Positions 43,833 through 53,328 of a stretch of 64,000 nt of DNA are shown here, in pieces (the first letter of the stretch is position 1; every line of letters begins with the position of its first letter). The stretch comes from Candidatus Zhuqueibacterota bacterium. GTDB lineage: Bacteria; Zhuqueibacterota; Zhuqueibacteria; Residuimicrobiales; Krinioviventaceae. The notes beneath the pieces were generated by a model, which worked only from the letters and a program-made list of their open reading frames with translations, was not told the DNA's origin and did no database searches. Where the stretch lies: assembly GCA_016928775.1 (NCBI GenBank), contig JAFGKD010000077.1:1-64000 (forward strand), written 5' to 3'. A program made the position numbers and the translations under genes.

Positions 43833-45712
43833 CAATTTTCCCCTGCAGCTGTGATATAGCCACTCTCGGGTTGTATTTGTGGAATCAATTGATAGACTTT
43901 GACCGGATATTTGGAATCCTCGTCTTGCATAACCTTTTCATAGAGCATCTCTATTTGATCCGTGATAAACTGCCAATGGCGGACGAATTTTCGTTTCGTA
44001 TATCCGTCAAGTATGATGTACCGGGGTGGATTCTTTGTAAAGGTCAATTCAAAATTTGCATCGTGATACTTGTAAAACTCGGTTGGATGTGGCACATTCA
44101 GGTAGGGCGCCAAACCGGACTCAAATGTCCAAATCGAACCGCCGCTTAAAACCTCATCCGAAACCTGCCCGTTTGTACTTAAATAATGCGACACTTTTTC
44201 CACACTTTTTTGTGACCAGATGGCCTCGTATTTTGGACCGATGAGATGGCCGGAAAAAAATGCAGTACAAAAAAATCCGAAAAACAGAAAAAGCACAACA
44301 CGTTTTATTTTTTCTCGCTCGAACAGATTTACTGCCCATAGACTCGCATAGAGCGCAAGTAAAACAAGAATAAAGCGAGAGAGATCATTTACGCCGAGTT
44401 TCTTCAGCAGTATAGCTGATAACGAGACCACGATGAGCGGGGGAAAAATCCACGTGAGCATACGGCCAAATGGCCTTGGATGAACAGTATAGAAATAGAG
44501 CGTAAATGCCATGCCGAGACTCAAAACGACATAGCCGCTCATACCGGGCGTCACGTTCCAGAAAAATCGTTGTGTGAGATAGATCACATAAAAAGCAACA
44601 ACTGCGAACAAGGGCACCAGGCTTTTCGGCATACGGACCTTTCCGACGTGCATAATACTTGAAGAGGCCAGGAGGATGAGCGGCGGCAGGGCCTCGGTAA
44701 AGTATTGTGTATAAAAACCACGATTCGCCGTTTGAAAGATGTATAAAAAAAGAACAAATCCTGTCCAGCAGAACAACAGGATTCGCGCGCGGTAGCGGGA
44801 TTGATGTTTGTCGATTTTTTTTGTCACAATGGCGGCCAGAGCGCCAAAAACAATGAACAACGAAAAGACCAGAGCGTGATACCAGGAATTCAGCGTATAG
44901 GTCATATCCTGATCCAGCACCCGAAAGCCGCTGTTATCGACAATGCGGTACTGCTCGGGAAGCCAACACAGCAGATGCATCAGCCGATTCCAGATCAAAT
45001 GGAGAGGATTGAGTTGCGAAAAGAGCATGTCCGGAAGTCTCATGTGTGGCATATAAAGCAAAAAAATGATCGTGACAACAGAAAAATAGCCGAGGAGGTA
45101 GAAGAAAAAATTCTTGAGAACTTTATGTCGCGAGACAAACAGAAAAAAAACAGCGGCCATCGGCAGGTACAAGGTTGGTTGTCGTATATAAAAGGCACAT
45201 GCGGCGAAAGCCCCGGCCAGGAATACCAGGATACCCTTTTTATCCAATCCTTCCAGCAAGATCAACATGCTCAAGACACCGAAAAAAATGGCTGGTTGTT
45301 CCGTTTTGACGATTGTTGACCAGATCACAATCAATGGCAGCATCGCATAGATAAGCGCGGAGATCCATCCCACAGTGGCATTGAACCACCGTTTGCCGAA
45401 CAGATAGAGGAGGGAAACAATACCGACAGATGAGATCAATGGCAACAAACGGCCACCAACAAAAGACACACCGAACACCTTTAAAAACAGCGCCAGGAGG
45501 GAAATATAAAGCGGCTGGCGCGCGCCAAAATCGGCCACCGGCACGTGCCCCTCGAGCAGCAATCGCGCATCCAGCAGATGCGCACCCTCATCTGGATTGA
45601 TCCAGCGAACCTGCAACAGCAGGAGTCGAATCAACAATCCGGTGACAAGGATGAAAGCAAAGATCACATTCGGATTTAATACTTTTTTGCCAATTCCAGC
45701 ATCTATTTTCAT
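43832..45712 (-). CDS. GT39-type (GT-C) glycosyltransferase
   Basis: A 626-residue membrane protein, the largest GT-C of the locus, with about 12-13 helices and a ~130-residue C-terminal periplasmic domain. The first loop reads W-I-N-P-D-E-G-A-H-L-L-D-A-R, the D-E catalytic motif, followed by G-A-R-Q-P-L-Y-I-S-L. It acts on the periplasmic face with a polyprenyl-phosphate donor. It begins with ATG 18 bases after the aminotransferase stop and its stop overlaps the next start. The sugar transferred cannot be told. Confidence 0.85.
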   Translation of the reverse strand: MKIDAGIGKKVLNPNVIFAFILVTGLLIRLLLLQVRWINPDEGAHLLDARLLLEGHVPVADFGARQPLYISLLALFLKVFGVSFVGGRLLPLISSVGIVSLLYLFGKRWFNATVGWISALIYAMLPLIVIWSTIVKTEQPAIFFGVLSMLILLEGLDKKGILVFLAGAFAACAFYIRQPTLYLPMAAVFFLFVSRHKVLKNFFFYLLGYFSVVTIIFLLYMPHMRLPDMLFSQLNPLHLIWNRLMHLLCWLPEQYRIVDNSGFRVLDQDMTYTLNSWYHALVFSLFIVFGALAAIVTKKIDKHQSRYRARILLFCWTGFVLFLYIFQTANRGFYTQYFTEALPPLILLASSSIMHVGKVRMPKSLVPLFAVVAFYVIYLTQRFFWNVTPGMSGYVVLSLGMAFTLYFYTVHPRPFGRMLTWIFPPLIVVSLSAILLKKLGVNDLSRFILVLLALYASLWAVNLFEREKIKRVVLFLFFGFFCTAFFSGHLIGPKYEAIWSQKSVEKVSHYLSTNGQVSDEVLSGGSIWTFESGLAPYLNVPHPTEFYKYHDANFELTFTKNPPRYIILDGYTKRKFVRHWQFITDQIEMLYEKVMQDEDSKYPVKVYQLIPQIQPESGYITAAGEN

Positions 45713-45729
45713 AAATATAATGATCTATT

Positions 45730-46833
45730 CTAAAAGTTATTCAATACATCGCAGACGTAGAGCACCTCTTCGTCCGTGAGCTCGGGATAATTGGGCAAAG
45801 ACAACACAGTTGCGGCACAAGCTTCTGTGAGCGGCAAAGCACCCTCCTGAACGCCTAAAAATTCATACGCTTGCTGAAGATGACACGGCACAGGGTAATG
45901 AATTTGTGATCCAATGCCATGTTCGGCCAAAAACGCGCGAACATCATCACGCTGTCGATGCCGTACAACAAACAGATGATAGACATGTTCCACGCCATCA
46001 GAAACGCGCGGCAAATAAAACTGTTTATTCTTTATGTTTTTATAGTACAACTGCGCAATATCCTGGCGCCGCTTTGTCCATTGCGGCAAACAGGTCAATT
46101 GCGCTGACAGGAGTGCCGCCTGTATTTCATCCAGCCGACTATTGTAACCAAGGCAGTCGTGATAGTATCTTTTTGACTGGCCATAATTGCGCAGTTTTAT
46201 CAGCTTGTCCGCTTCGGCGGCATCATTGGTCACGATCATCCCCGCATCACCAAACGCCCCTAAATTTTTGCTTGGGTAAAAGCTAAAGCAGCCGTACTGC
46301 CCAAAAGTGCCGACCATGGTATCGCTGATTTTCGAACCGTGCGCCTGGGCACAGTCTTCGATCACTTTGAGACCGTGTGCATCCGCAATATCCATAATAT
46401 CCGGCATATCACAGGCATGGCCATACAGATGCACCGGGATGATGGCTTTGGTCTCGGGACGAATCACCGCCTCTATTTTGGCGGGGTCCATACAATAGGA
46501 ATCCACATCGATATCAACAAATACCGGGCGAGCTTGTGCGAACGAAATGGCCGATAATGTCGGCACAGCAGTGTTGGCGACAGTGATCACCTCGTCACCG
46601 GGGCCAACACCGGCAGCAACGAGCGCCAAATGCAGCGCCTCGGTCCCGGAGCCCACGCCAATAGCATGGCGTGCCCCCACATAGTTCGCAAACTGCTGCT
46701 CAAAAAACTCCAGTTCTTTTCCGAGAATATACCACCCGCTGTCCAGTACACGAAAAAGTGCCGCATCGATATTTTCTTTTATTGCTCGATAGCGTCGTTT
46801 TAAATCACCAAAAGGAATCTCTTTTTCTGGCAT
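45730..46833 (-). CDS. DegT/DnrJ/EryC1/StrS-family aminotransferase
   Basis: A 367-residue PLP enzyme of the sugar aminotransferase family. The internal-aldimine lysine is K189 in F-Y-P-S-K-N-L-G-A-F-G-D-A-G; also visible are G-S-G-T-E-A-L (phosphate binding), I-P-V-H-L-Y-G and E-D-C-A-Q-A-H-G (the PLP-ring aspartate). The start at 46833 lies four bases after the SDR gene; a codon 45 bases earlier would overlap that gene. It makes an amino sugar nucleotide from a keto-sugar, so the glycan probably contains an amino-deoxy sugar. The upstream SDR may supply the keto substrate, and a ChbG-type deacetylase is also encoded. Confidence 0.9.
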   Translation of the reverse strand: MPEKEIPFGDLKRRYRAIKENIDAALFRVLDSGWYILGKELEFFEQQFANYVGARHAIGVGSGTEALHLALVAAGVGPGDEVITVANTAVPTLSAISFAQARPVFVDIDVDSYCMDPAKIEAVIRPETKAIIPVHLYGHACDMPDIMDIADAHGLKVIEDCAQAHGSKISDTMVGTFGQYGCFSFYPSKNLGAFGDAGMIVTNDAAEADKLIKLRNYGQSKRYYHDCLGYNSRLDEIQAALLSAQLTCLPQWTKRRQDIAQLYYKNIKNKQFYLPRVSDGVEHVYHLFVVRHRQRDDVRAFLAEHGIGSQIHYPVPCHLQQAYEFLGVQEGALPLTEACAATVLSLPNYPELTDEEVLYVCDVLNNF

Positions 46834-46837
46834 TTGA

Positions 46838-47845
46838 TCATGTCCAATAATATTCTTTGTATTGTCGATAAAACTCAAACGTTTTTTGCAGGCCTTCGCG
46901 CATGGGCGTGCGGTATTTCCAGCCCATCACCGCCTTGATGCGACGATAGTCGCCGTAGTAATCACCAATATCAATACGCTTCTTGTCAGCCGGGAACGGC
47001 ACCAGCTCGTAGCTGCCTTGTTCCGCCACCTCGATCATGAGCTGCACGAGATCGATGAGCATCATGGGTTCGTCACCGCCGAGATTGTAAATGTGGCCAT
47101 CGCAGTCACTATAACCAGCGACTAGTAAAAACGCGTCGACCACATCATCCACATAATTAAAATCGCGGATTTGTTTGCCATCGCCGTAAATGCGAATCTT
47201 TTCACCATCAATAATTTGCCGAATGAACACGCTCATAAATCCCTGGCGGTTATGCTTCATCAACTGGCGCGGACCATAGGTATTGGTCAGCCGCAAGGAT
47301 GAAGCGCGGATATTGTAAACATTGTTGTACAAAATGTGATACCATTCACCCGCCATTTTGTTAATGCCGTTCACATCCGCGGGGTGCTGGAGATGTTTTT
47401 CATCCACCGGCAGATAGTCGGGTTTGCCGTACTGTTGCCGCGTACCGGCGTACACAACTTTGACGCCGGGATTGTAGTGACGGCACGCTTCAAGAATGGA
47501 CAGTTGGGCGCGACAATTGATGTCCAGATCGGTAAAGGGATCGCTCATGCTGTCGATATGACTGACTTGCCCAGCCAGGTTAAAAATGTAATCCTGGTCC
47601 CGCACAAGATAATTCATCCCATGTTGGTCGCGGATATCGGCAATATTCACCGTAACCTTTTTCTTAAAATCCTCGATATTGAACAAATTCCCGCCATAAT
47701 CGGGGATCAATGAATCAATGATCAGCACATCGGCGCCATATTCGACCAGGCGGCGTACCAGGTTGCTGCCGATAAAACCGAGTCCACCGGTGACGAGCAC
47801 TTTTTTGCCGCCATAGATGTCCGGAAATGCTGCTCGCTTTGGCAT
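46838..47845 (-). CDS. NAD-dependent epimerase/dehydratase (extended SDR) with Asn at the catalytic Tyr position
   Basis: A 335-residue extended SDR. NAD binding: T-G20-G-L-G23-F-I-G26-S-N. The active-site segment, aligned with its paralogue at 52330, reads D-V-N159-G-I-N-K163, where Y-x-x-x-K is expected, so the catalytic tyrosine is replaced by Asn while the lysine stays. R-L-T-N-T-Y-G-P and G-K-Q-I-R-D-F-N-Y-V-D-D are intact. It probably acts on an NDP-sugar, but the missing Tyr means dehydratase or epimerase chemistry should not be assumed. The start follows AGAGGA; the DegT gene follows after four bases. Confidence 0.85.
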   Translation of the reverse strand: MPKRAAFPDIYGGKKVLVTGGLGFIGSNLVRRLVEYGADVLIIDSLIPDYGGNLFNIEDFKKKVTVNIADIRDQHGMNYLVRDQDYIFNLAGQVSHIDSMSDPFTDLDINCRAQLSILEACRHYNPGVKVVYAGTRQQYGKPDYLPVDEKHLQHPADVNGINKMAGEWYHILYNNVYNIRASSLRLTNTYGPRQLMKHNRQGFMSVFIRQIIDGEKIRIYGDGKQIRDFNYVDDVVDAFLLVAGYSDCDGHIYNLGGDEPMMLIDLVQLMIEVAEQGSYELVPFPADKKRIDIGDYYGDYRRIKAVMGWKYRTPMREGLQKTFEFYRQYKEYYWT

Positions 47846-47846
47846 A

Positions 47847-48566
47847 CTAGTCCTCTTTTCGAAAAATGACCAAACGGAACCATAATTTTGTATAATCGCG
47901 GGCGACGCGCAAAAGTCGTTTCAGATTAAAGAATTCTGATTTGCCGCTGGCACGAAAATAATGCGTCACCGGCACTTCAACAAAGCGAGCACCTTTGCGG
48001 CTCAGCTTGTGAATCATCTCCACACAGATAGTGCCGCTTTTGGAGACAAGACGAACGTTATCAAAAACGGACTTGCGCAACAGACGAAAATCGCAATCCA
48101 CATCCCTAATTGGCAGTTGAAAAAGCACTTTGGACACATACTGATAAAGCTTGCCAATCCAGACGCGATAAAAAGGATCATGACGTTTGATCTTCCAGCC
48201 ATTGACTACATCGACATGATCGTTCATGGCAGCGGCAAGTTTGACAAGTTCGCGCACATCATACTGCGCATCACCATCCGTGTAGAAAATAAAGTCCTTG
48301 TTGGCGTGCTCAAATCCCGATTTTAGCGCACCGCCATAACCATGATTTTGCGTATGCGTAATGACCTTGACCTGCGGAAAAGTATTTTGCAAAAAAGCGA
48401 GTATATCTTTTGTCTTGTCACGACTTCCATCATCCACCAGGATGATTTCATAATCATCGCTAATTTTTTCAGCGGTGATGATCGATTCGACGACCATACT
48501 GGCAATGGTGCCCCAGTCGTTATAGACAGGGTAAAAAATCGAAAGCGCTAAATTTTTCTTGTCCAT
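47847..48566 (-). CDS. GT2 glycosyltransferase, polyprenol-phosphate sugar synthase-like (soluble form)
   Basis: A 239-residue GT-A enzyme. Motifs: Y-P-V-Y-N-D opening, E-I-I-L-V-D-D-G-S-R-D-K-T, the metal-binding Y-T-D-G-D-A-Q-Y-D, and D-C-D-F-R-L-L-R. These match Dpm1/DPMS-type enzymes that load a sugar onto polyprenyl phosphate. Unlike the other three GT2 proteins of the locus, it lacks C-terminal membrane helices. The gene starts eight bases after a GT-C gene and ends one base before the SDR gene, which suggests that it charges the donor for a neighbouring GT39 enzyme. Confidence 0.87.
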   Translation of the reverse strand: MDKKNLALSIFYPVYNDWGTIASMVVESIITAEKISDDYEIILVDDGSRDKTKDILAFLQNTFPQVKVITHTQNHGYGGALKSGFEHANKDFIFYTDGDAQYDVRELVKLAAAMNDHVDVVNGWKIKRHDPFYRVWIGKLYQYVSKVLFQLPIRDVDCDFRLLRKSVFDNVRLVSKSGTICVEMIHKLSRKGARFVEVPVTHYFRASGKSEFFNLKRLLRVARDYTKLWFRLVIFRKED

Positions 48567-48573
48567 ATCTTCG

Positions 48574-50214
48574 CTACTGTTTGCCTTTTATTTTATAAAT
48601 GAATGCCCGACGCGGACCAATGCTAATTTCTTTTACAAGGATAAAGCCGGACATACTTTTACCGTCGCCGAGAAATGATATATTTTTCCAGCCGCGGTTA
48701 TCCATTTTCCATTGATACCAGGCGTTATCGGTCTCAAAAACACGGTTGGCGCTCATCCAGGCAATATAGGTAACGCCGTTATCCCGCAGCCAGCTCCACA
48801 ACGAGTCCGGTGTTGTATTTTTCAATTCGGTAAGGCGAATAAAATTGCTCTCCTCTACCCGGGCATAGTAGCCAACAATGATTGGCTGCTCGACAGCCAT
48901 GATGTCAGTTGCCTTGCCTTCCCGGGCAAACCACTCTCCCACCGCACGAAATTCGGCTTTGCTGTAGCGAATGCTGTAAAATAAAGCGTTGGTCTCCGAT
49001 ATCATAAAATAAAGGATGCTCAACAAAAATGCCGAGTACACGGATACAGGGGCCAGCTTTTTCTTCAGCGGAACGTGAACGACCAGCAATGCCGCGACAA
49101 CTGGCGTAAAAAACACTAACATCATACGCCAATCCACTTTGTATTGCGGAAATGGAGCCGGTATGAATATAAGAAAAAAAAGTGTGCCAGCTAAAAGAAA
49201 AATACTAAAGAGTCCAACTGCTGGACGCGTTAGCCATTCCGCTCGAATTTTTGTTTTCATAAAAGACAGCACAGCCATGATTCCCAAACCCGTCCAGAGC
49301 AACGCGTTCCAAACAATGATGATGTGATAGTCAAAGTTGGGCATTGGCCAGATGATGTGCATGAAAATAAATCCAAGGAAAAAGATGAATAAGCCACTGG
49401 CCTCGCGGCGATGTGTACGCCAGCCGCGATTAAAGCCGATCATCAGCAGGAAACCGGCGAGAAGAATCCACAGCTTCAGATGCGACGGTGTAAATCCAAT
49501 GTAACCGTCCCAAAAGGATTTTACAAAAGCAAAGTTTGGCTTGTATTCGGCAAAGTAGGAAAAATAGCTCTCGCTGTCGCCACCGGAAGATTGTAGCAGA
49601 GTCCAAAAAACAATCGGAAGACCGGCTAAAATTGAGTAAAGAATGGTTTTGATTTTTTTTCGTCGCATGCAAAAATCAGCAAGACCGATGGCCGCGATAA
49701 TTAAAGCTCCTTCATAACGCACCATGGAGGCCAAAAAGCCGAGAATATATGCGGATTTTTTCTCTGTTAAAAACAGATAAAAAGCCCACAGGATGAGCAC
49801 AGTGACCAAAATTTCAGACTTGGGTTTAATGGCCATACGAATGGTGCTGGGATGAAATGCCCAAAGCCAGCTTATGAATATGGCTCCTGCACAAAAAAAG
49901 TGCTGCGCTATTTTATAAAATAGTAAAAGTCCTGCCAAAGCCGCTGCAAGACCAATGATTTCAGCGGCATAAAGCTCTCGATGCTGCCCTGATAAAGCGG
50001 TGGAGATGGCTGCTAGACAAATTGCATAGAGCGGCGGGCGCTTGAAATGCTCGGGCCATTCCAGGGCGCGCAGCGTTATCGCCTTGTCGCGAAAGTCAAA
50101 AAAATCGCTCTCCGGCACATAAAAATCGTTCACATGCCCCCCGATGTGAATGACAAAAACAGACATCAAGAGCACAAACAAGAGGAGATTCGTTTTATTG
50201 TAACGTGTGGTCAT
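48574..50214 (-). CDS. GT-C/GT39-like membrane glycosyltransferase
   Basis: A 546-residue polytopic protein with about 11 helices and a ~120-residue C-terminal periplasmic domain. The first loop has P-E-S-D-F-F-D-F-R-D-K and, 30 residues on, K-R-P-P-L-Y-A-I, in the place of the D-E and P-x-x-Y motifs of GT39. Sequence identity to the canonical motif is lower than in the other three GT-C proteins, so the assignment rests on topology and context. The end overlaps no gene, and the start overlaps the deacetylase gene by 20 bases. Confidence 0.7.
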   Translation of the reverse strand: MTTRYNKTNLLLFVLLMSVFVIHIGGHVNDFYVPESDFFDFRDKAITLRALEWPEHFKRPPLYAICLAAISTALSGQHRELYAAEIIGLAAALAGLLLFYKIAQHFFCAGAIFISWLWAFHPSTIRMAIKPKSEILVTVLILWAFYLFLTEKKSAYILGFLASMVRYEGALIIAAIGLADFCMRRKKIKTILYSILAGLPIVFWTLLQSSGGDSESYFSYFAEYKPNFAFVKSFWDGYIGFTPSHLKLWILLAGFLLMIGFNRGWRTHRREASGLFIFFLGFIFMHIIWPMPNFDYHIIIVWNALLWTGLGIMAVLSFMKTKIRAEWLTRPAVGLFSIFLLAGTLFFLIFIPAPFPQYKVDWRMMLVFFTPVVAALLVVHVPLKKKLAPVSVYSAFLLSILYFMISETNALFYSIRYSKAEFRAVGEWFAREGKATDIMAVEQPIIVGYYARVEESNFIRLTELKNTTPDSLWSWLRDNGVTYIAWMSANRVFETDNAWYQWKMDNRGWKNISFLGDGKSMSGFILVKEISIGPRRAFIYKIKGKQ

Positions 50215-51025
50215 GTGACAAATTCCGATATGAGACCAGTTCGATTTGTAACTCTTTAATTTTTTGGGCTATTTTTGTATCACATAGCACGTCAATCTCA
50301 CGTTCACGTTGCGCATTGTAATAGCCGATGTATTCCGGACTCTCGAATCCGGGATGGCACATCATTTCATGAATTCCGGGCTGCAAATTATCCAGCATGG
50401 CGTTAAAAGCTTCGTGCTTGTTTTGTTGATCCATAAAATCAAAGCCCCAGAACGTAGTGCGGAGCTCGGCTGCGGTTCGTCGTTTGTCCTCAAAGAGATG
50501 GATGGCACTCTGCTGTATTTTTGATAAAGCCGATTGGCAAGCATGCGGCCACGATATACGGCGCAACGGCAATTTCTGGATATCCTGTCCCAGCGAGCGG
50601 CATATATGGGCAACACCTTTCAGGGCGTGCACATGATGGTGTCCATCATAATGATCTAACTCGATGCCTGCATTGAGGCAAGCATTGAGCTGGGCGCGCA
50701 ACTCTCTCTCTATATCCTGTGCCCGGAAGCGGCGTTTCAACAAACGACGGTAGAACACAAATTTGCGAAAAAATTGACCCTGTGAATCAACCAGGGAGGG
50801 CACAAGCGACGGGGAACAAACCGGTCGTCCATCGGTCAAATTAAAATGAATGCCGACGGGAATATGAAATCGTTTGATTAAATCGACGGCATCCGCAAAG
50901 GCGTCAAAATTCACCAAAAGTGTTGTACTGGTAACTATTCCGTTTTTAAAGACGTGTACGATGCCGCGATTCACTTCAAGTGAGCGACCAAAATCGTCCG
51001 CGTTTACGATGAGATATTTTTTCAT
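50195..51025 (-). CDS. ChbG/HpnK-family (YdjC-like) carbohydrate deacetylase
   Basis: A 276-residue protein with the metal-site opening N-A-D10-D11-F-G, G-I-H-F-N-L-T-D and the H-x-H motif in D-H-Y-D-G-H-H-H-V-H. Members remove N-acetyl groups from chitin-derived disaccharide (ChbG) or lipid sugars (HpnK). In this locus it likely deacetylates an N-acetyl sugar of the lipid-linked unit, giving a free amine. No signal peptide is seen, so it acts in the cytoplasm. The gene overlaps the following GT-C gene by 20 bases and lies five bases after a GT4 gene. Confidence 0.88.
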   Translation of the reverse strand: MKKYLIVNADDFGRSLEVNRGIVHVFKNGIVTSTTLLVNFDAFADAVDLIKRFHIPVGIHFNLTDGRPVCSPSLVPSLVDSQGQFFRKFVFYRRLLKRRFRAQDIERELRAQLNACLNAGIELDHYDGHHHVHALKGVAHICRSLGQDIQKLPLRRISWPHACQSALSKIQQSAIHLFEDKRRTAAELRTTFWGFDFMDQQNKHEAFNAMLDNLQPGIHEMMCHPGFESPEYIGYYNAQREREIDVLCDTKIAQKIKELQIELVSYRNLSHDHTLQ

Positions 51026-51030
51026 GATGC

Positions 51031-52317
51031 TTAACCACAGTTGCTCAACTCTTTTATATAAAAATCATACAGATTTTGCAGACAAACTTTTGAATCAAAC
51101 ATCGCCAGGACGCGCTGCCTGCCGGCGCGCCCCATCTGATGGCGAAGATTCTTGTCCTGCATGAGGATTTCAATCGAATCCGCCAAACGCTGCACATCCC
51201 GCTGTGCATGCAGGAATCCGGTTTCACCATTCACCACAAGCTCCGGAATGCCGGAAATAGCTGAAGAGACGACCGGCAGTTGCATGGCCATAGCTTCGGC
51301 GATAACGTTGGGGATGCCGTCCCGGTTGCCGTCCGGCTCGACCACACACGGCAGGACAAATAGATCGGCGCGTTGGTAATACGCTTTGGTGGCATTGGCC
51401 GGCACCGCGCCAACGAGCTCAACCATATTCTGCAAACCTTTTTCCTCAATGTGCTGACTGAGATGCTGCAACAAAGGTCCGTCCCCTACGATGCGGCATT
51501 TGAAAGTCTGGCCGCGTTTTTTCAAGAGAAAACAGACATCCAGCAAAACATCAAAGCCCTTTTTCGGCACAAGCCGACCGACGGACAAGATCTCGATATG
51601 CTGATTGGCAGACTGGTCTGTTCGAAGAAAGGTGGATGTTTCAATACCATGATAAAAAACGTGCACCGCGTTCATCGCCAATTCGGGAAACCGTTCAAGG
51701 AGCGCTGTTTTGTTATAATTGGTGCAGGTCAGGATAAAGCGCGCCCGGAGTAATTTTTCACGTTGATTATATTGGGGTGCAAAAATATCATAGGCATGCG
51801 TGGTGACGCCATATTGTAAATTAAGAATTTTGGCGCAGAGCAAGGCAAAACTCGCCGCCGCATCCGCAAAATGAGAATTGACAAAGGTGATACCATCTTT
51901 TTTCAGCTTTTTAGCCAATGGCAGTGCCAGGATAAAATGCAGCAGCACATCCTGACGCTGTTCCCTGGAGACTTTTCCTTTTGTAATTAAAGCAACTAAC
52001 GTTTTGCCAAGACGTGCGCTGTCACGATGTTTGGCAGCAAATAGCAGCGTTGTCCAATAGCGCAGCGGTGCGGTCATTAAAAAATAGAAATGTGCAGCAA
52101 TCAAGCGAAAGGGCCGCAGCGTGGGAATAATATAGTGCACTCGATCAGCTTGTGGAAATACTGTATCGTTTTGTCCTTTTGCCGGGCCAAATAACGAGTA
52201 TATTTTTAGCTGTAAACCCAGCTGCTGTAGTCCCAGCATCTCTTTGCTGATGAATGTTTGTGACAATACTGGAAAGACATTGTGAATAAAGCCAATTTTT
52301 AAGGTACTGTTGTTCAT
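51031..52317 (-). CDS. GT4 glycosyltransferase (WcaL/colanic-acid type)
   Basis: A 428-residue GT-B enzyme. N-terminal motifs I-H-N-V-F-P-V-L-S-Q-T-F-I-S-K-E and F-V-N-S-H-F-A-D-A-A recall the WcaL/AmsK branch of EPS galactosyl- or similar transferases. The donor domain has V-G-R-L-V-P-K-K-G-F and V-V-E-P-D-G-N-R-D-G-I-P-N-V-I-A-E-A-M-A-M-Q-L-P-V-V with the GT4 E-x7-E. It acts on the cytoplasmic face. It lies between the second SDR gene and the deacetylase gene, with gaps of 12 and 5 bases. Confidence 0.9.
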   Translation of the reverse strand: MNNSTLKIGFIHNVFPVLSQTFISKEMLGLQQLGLQLKIYSLFGPAKGQNDTVFPQADRVHYIIPTLRPFRLIAAHFYFLMTAPLRYWTTLLFAAKHRDSARLGKTLVALITKGKVSREQRQDVLLHFILALPLAKKLKKDGITFVNSHFADAAASFALLCAKILNLQYGVTTHAYDIFAPQYNQREKLLRARFILTCTNYNKTALLERFPELAMNAVHVFYHGIETSTFLRTDQSANQHIEILSVGRLVPKKGFDVLLDVCFLLKKRGQTFKCRIVGDGPLLQHLSQHIEEKGLQNMVELVGAVPANATKAYYQRADLFVLPCVVEPDGNRDGIPNVIAEAMAMQLPVVSSAISGIPELVVNGETGFLHAQRDVQRLADSIEILMQDKNLRHQMGRAGRQRVLAMFDSKVCLQNLYDFYIKELSNCG

Positions 52318-52329
52318 GGTGTAGCGATA

Positions 52330-53328
52330 TTAGCTCCGATAGTGCTCCAGGTTGCGGCGGTAAAAATCGACCGTACGCTGAACGCCGGTCGTCAAGTCGA
52401 CTTTTGGGTGCCAGCCAGTCGCCTTTTGAAATTTGGCAAAAGTGATGACAAATTTACGAATATCAATGCTCTCGCGCTCGGGTGGAAACGGCACGTGCAC
52501 ATAACGGCCACGCCCAACGGCTTGGATCACCTGTTTGACCATATCAATGAACAAAGTTTCCACGCCGGAGCCGATAAAAAAGATGTCATTGTCGGCTGTT
52601 GACAGCAGACTCGCACGCATAAAAGCATCCACTACATCATCAATATAGATATAATCGCGCGTTTGTTTACCGTCGCCATAAACGGTGATATCCCTGCCGG
52701 TCATGGCATTTTGGATAAACCAATTCAGAATGCCATAGTAACCGTGCTGCATTTGGCAGCGGGGTCCGTAGACATTGTTGAGGCGGAGCGACACCACCGG
52801 AAAATCGTAAATGTGGCCGTACAGCAAAAGGTATTTTTCCGCCGCCAGCTTGTTGATGCCGTAAACATCAGTTGGTTTTGTTGGATGTGCTTCATCAACC
52901 GGCAGATAGATCGGCTCGCCAATTTGACCGCGGCTGCCGGCGTACACGACTTTGACGCCATTTTGCAATTCTGCCAAAATCTTGCACAATTTTATCGTAC
53001 CGTTGCAATTGATGTCCGTATCCAGCTCAGGATTCGCCATCGAGACCTCGCGACCCACTTGAGCGGCGAGGTGGAAAATAATCTCTTTGCCGCGCACATG
53101 CTCTTTTAATTTAACCTCGTCTCGAATATCCGCAATAACCACTTCAACATTGTCGCGAATGCCATCAAGGTTAAACCAATTCCAGCCATACGGATCGAGG
53201 CAGGCATCATATATCGTGACATGTGCACCGGCACGCACCAGGCGATGCGCCAGATTGCTGCCGATGAAACCGAGTCCGCCGGTGATCAATATCTTCCGGC
53301 CATTTAATTTTGCAAAATCAACATCCAT
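52330..53328 (-). CDS. NAD-dependent epimerase/dehydratase (extended SDR)
   Basis: A 332-residue extended SDR and paralogue of the one at 46838. It has T-G17-G-L-G20-F-I-G23-S-N, D-I-R-D, H-L-A-A-Q-V, and an intact active site Y156-G-I-N-K160. R-L-N-N-V-Y-G-P and R-D-Y-I-Y-I-D-D follow. It should convert an NDP-sugar by epimerisation or dehydration; UDP-glucose or dTDP-glucose type substrates are typical, but specificity is open. Its 3' neighbour is the GT4 gene at 51031 and its start overlaps the GT4 gene at 53318 by 11 bases. Confidence 0.9.
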   Translation of the reverse strand: MDVDFAKLNGRKILITGGLGFIGSNLAHRLVRAGAHVTIYDACLDPYGWNWFNLDGIRDNVEVVIADIRDEVKLKEHVRGKEIIFHLAAQVGREVSMANPELDTDINCNGTIKLCKILAELQNGVKVVYAGSRGQIGEPIYLPVDEAHPTKPTDVYGINKLAAEKYLLLYGHIYDFPVVSLRLNNVYGPRCQMQHGYYGILNWFIQNAMTGRDITVYGDGKQTRDYIYIDDVVDAFMRASLLSTADNDIFFIGSGVETLFIDMVKQVIQAVGRGRYVHVPFPPERESIDIRKFVITFAKFQKATGWHPKVDLTTGVQRTVDFYRRNLEHYRS

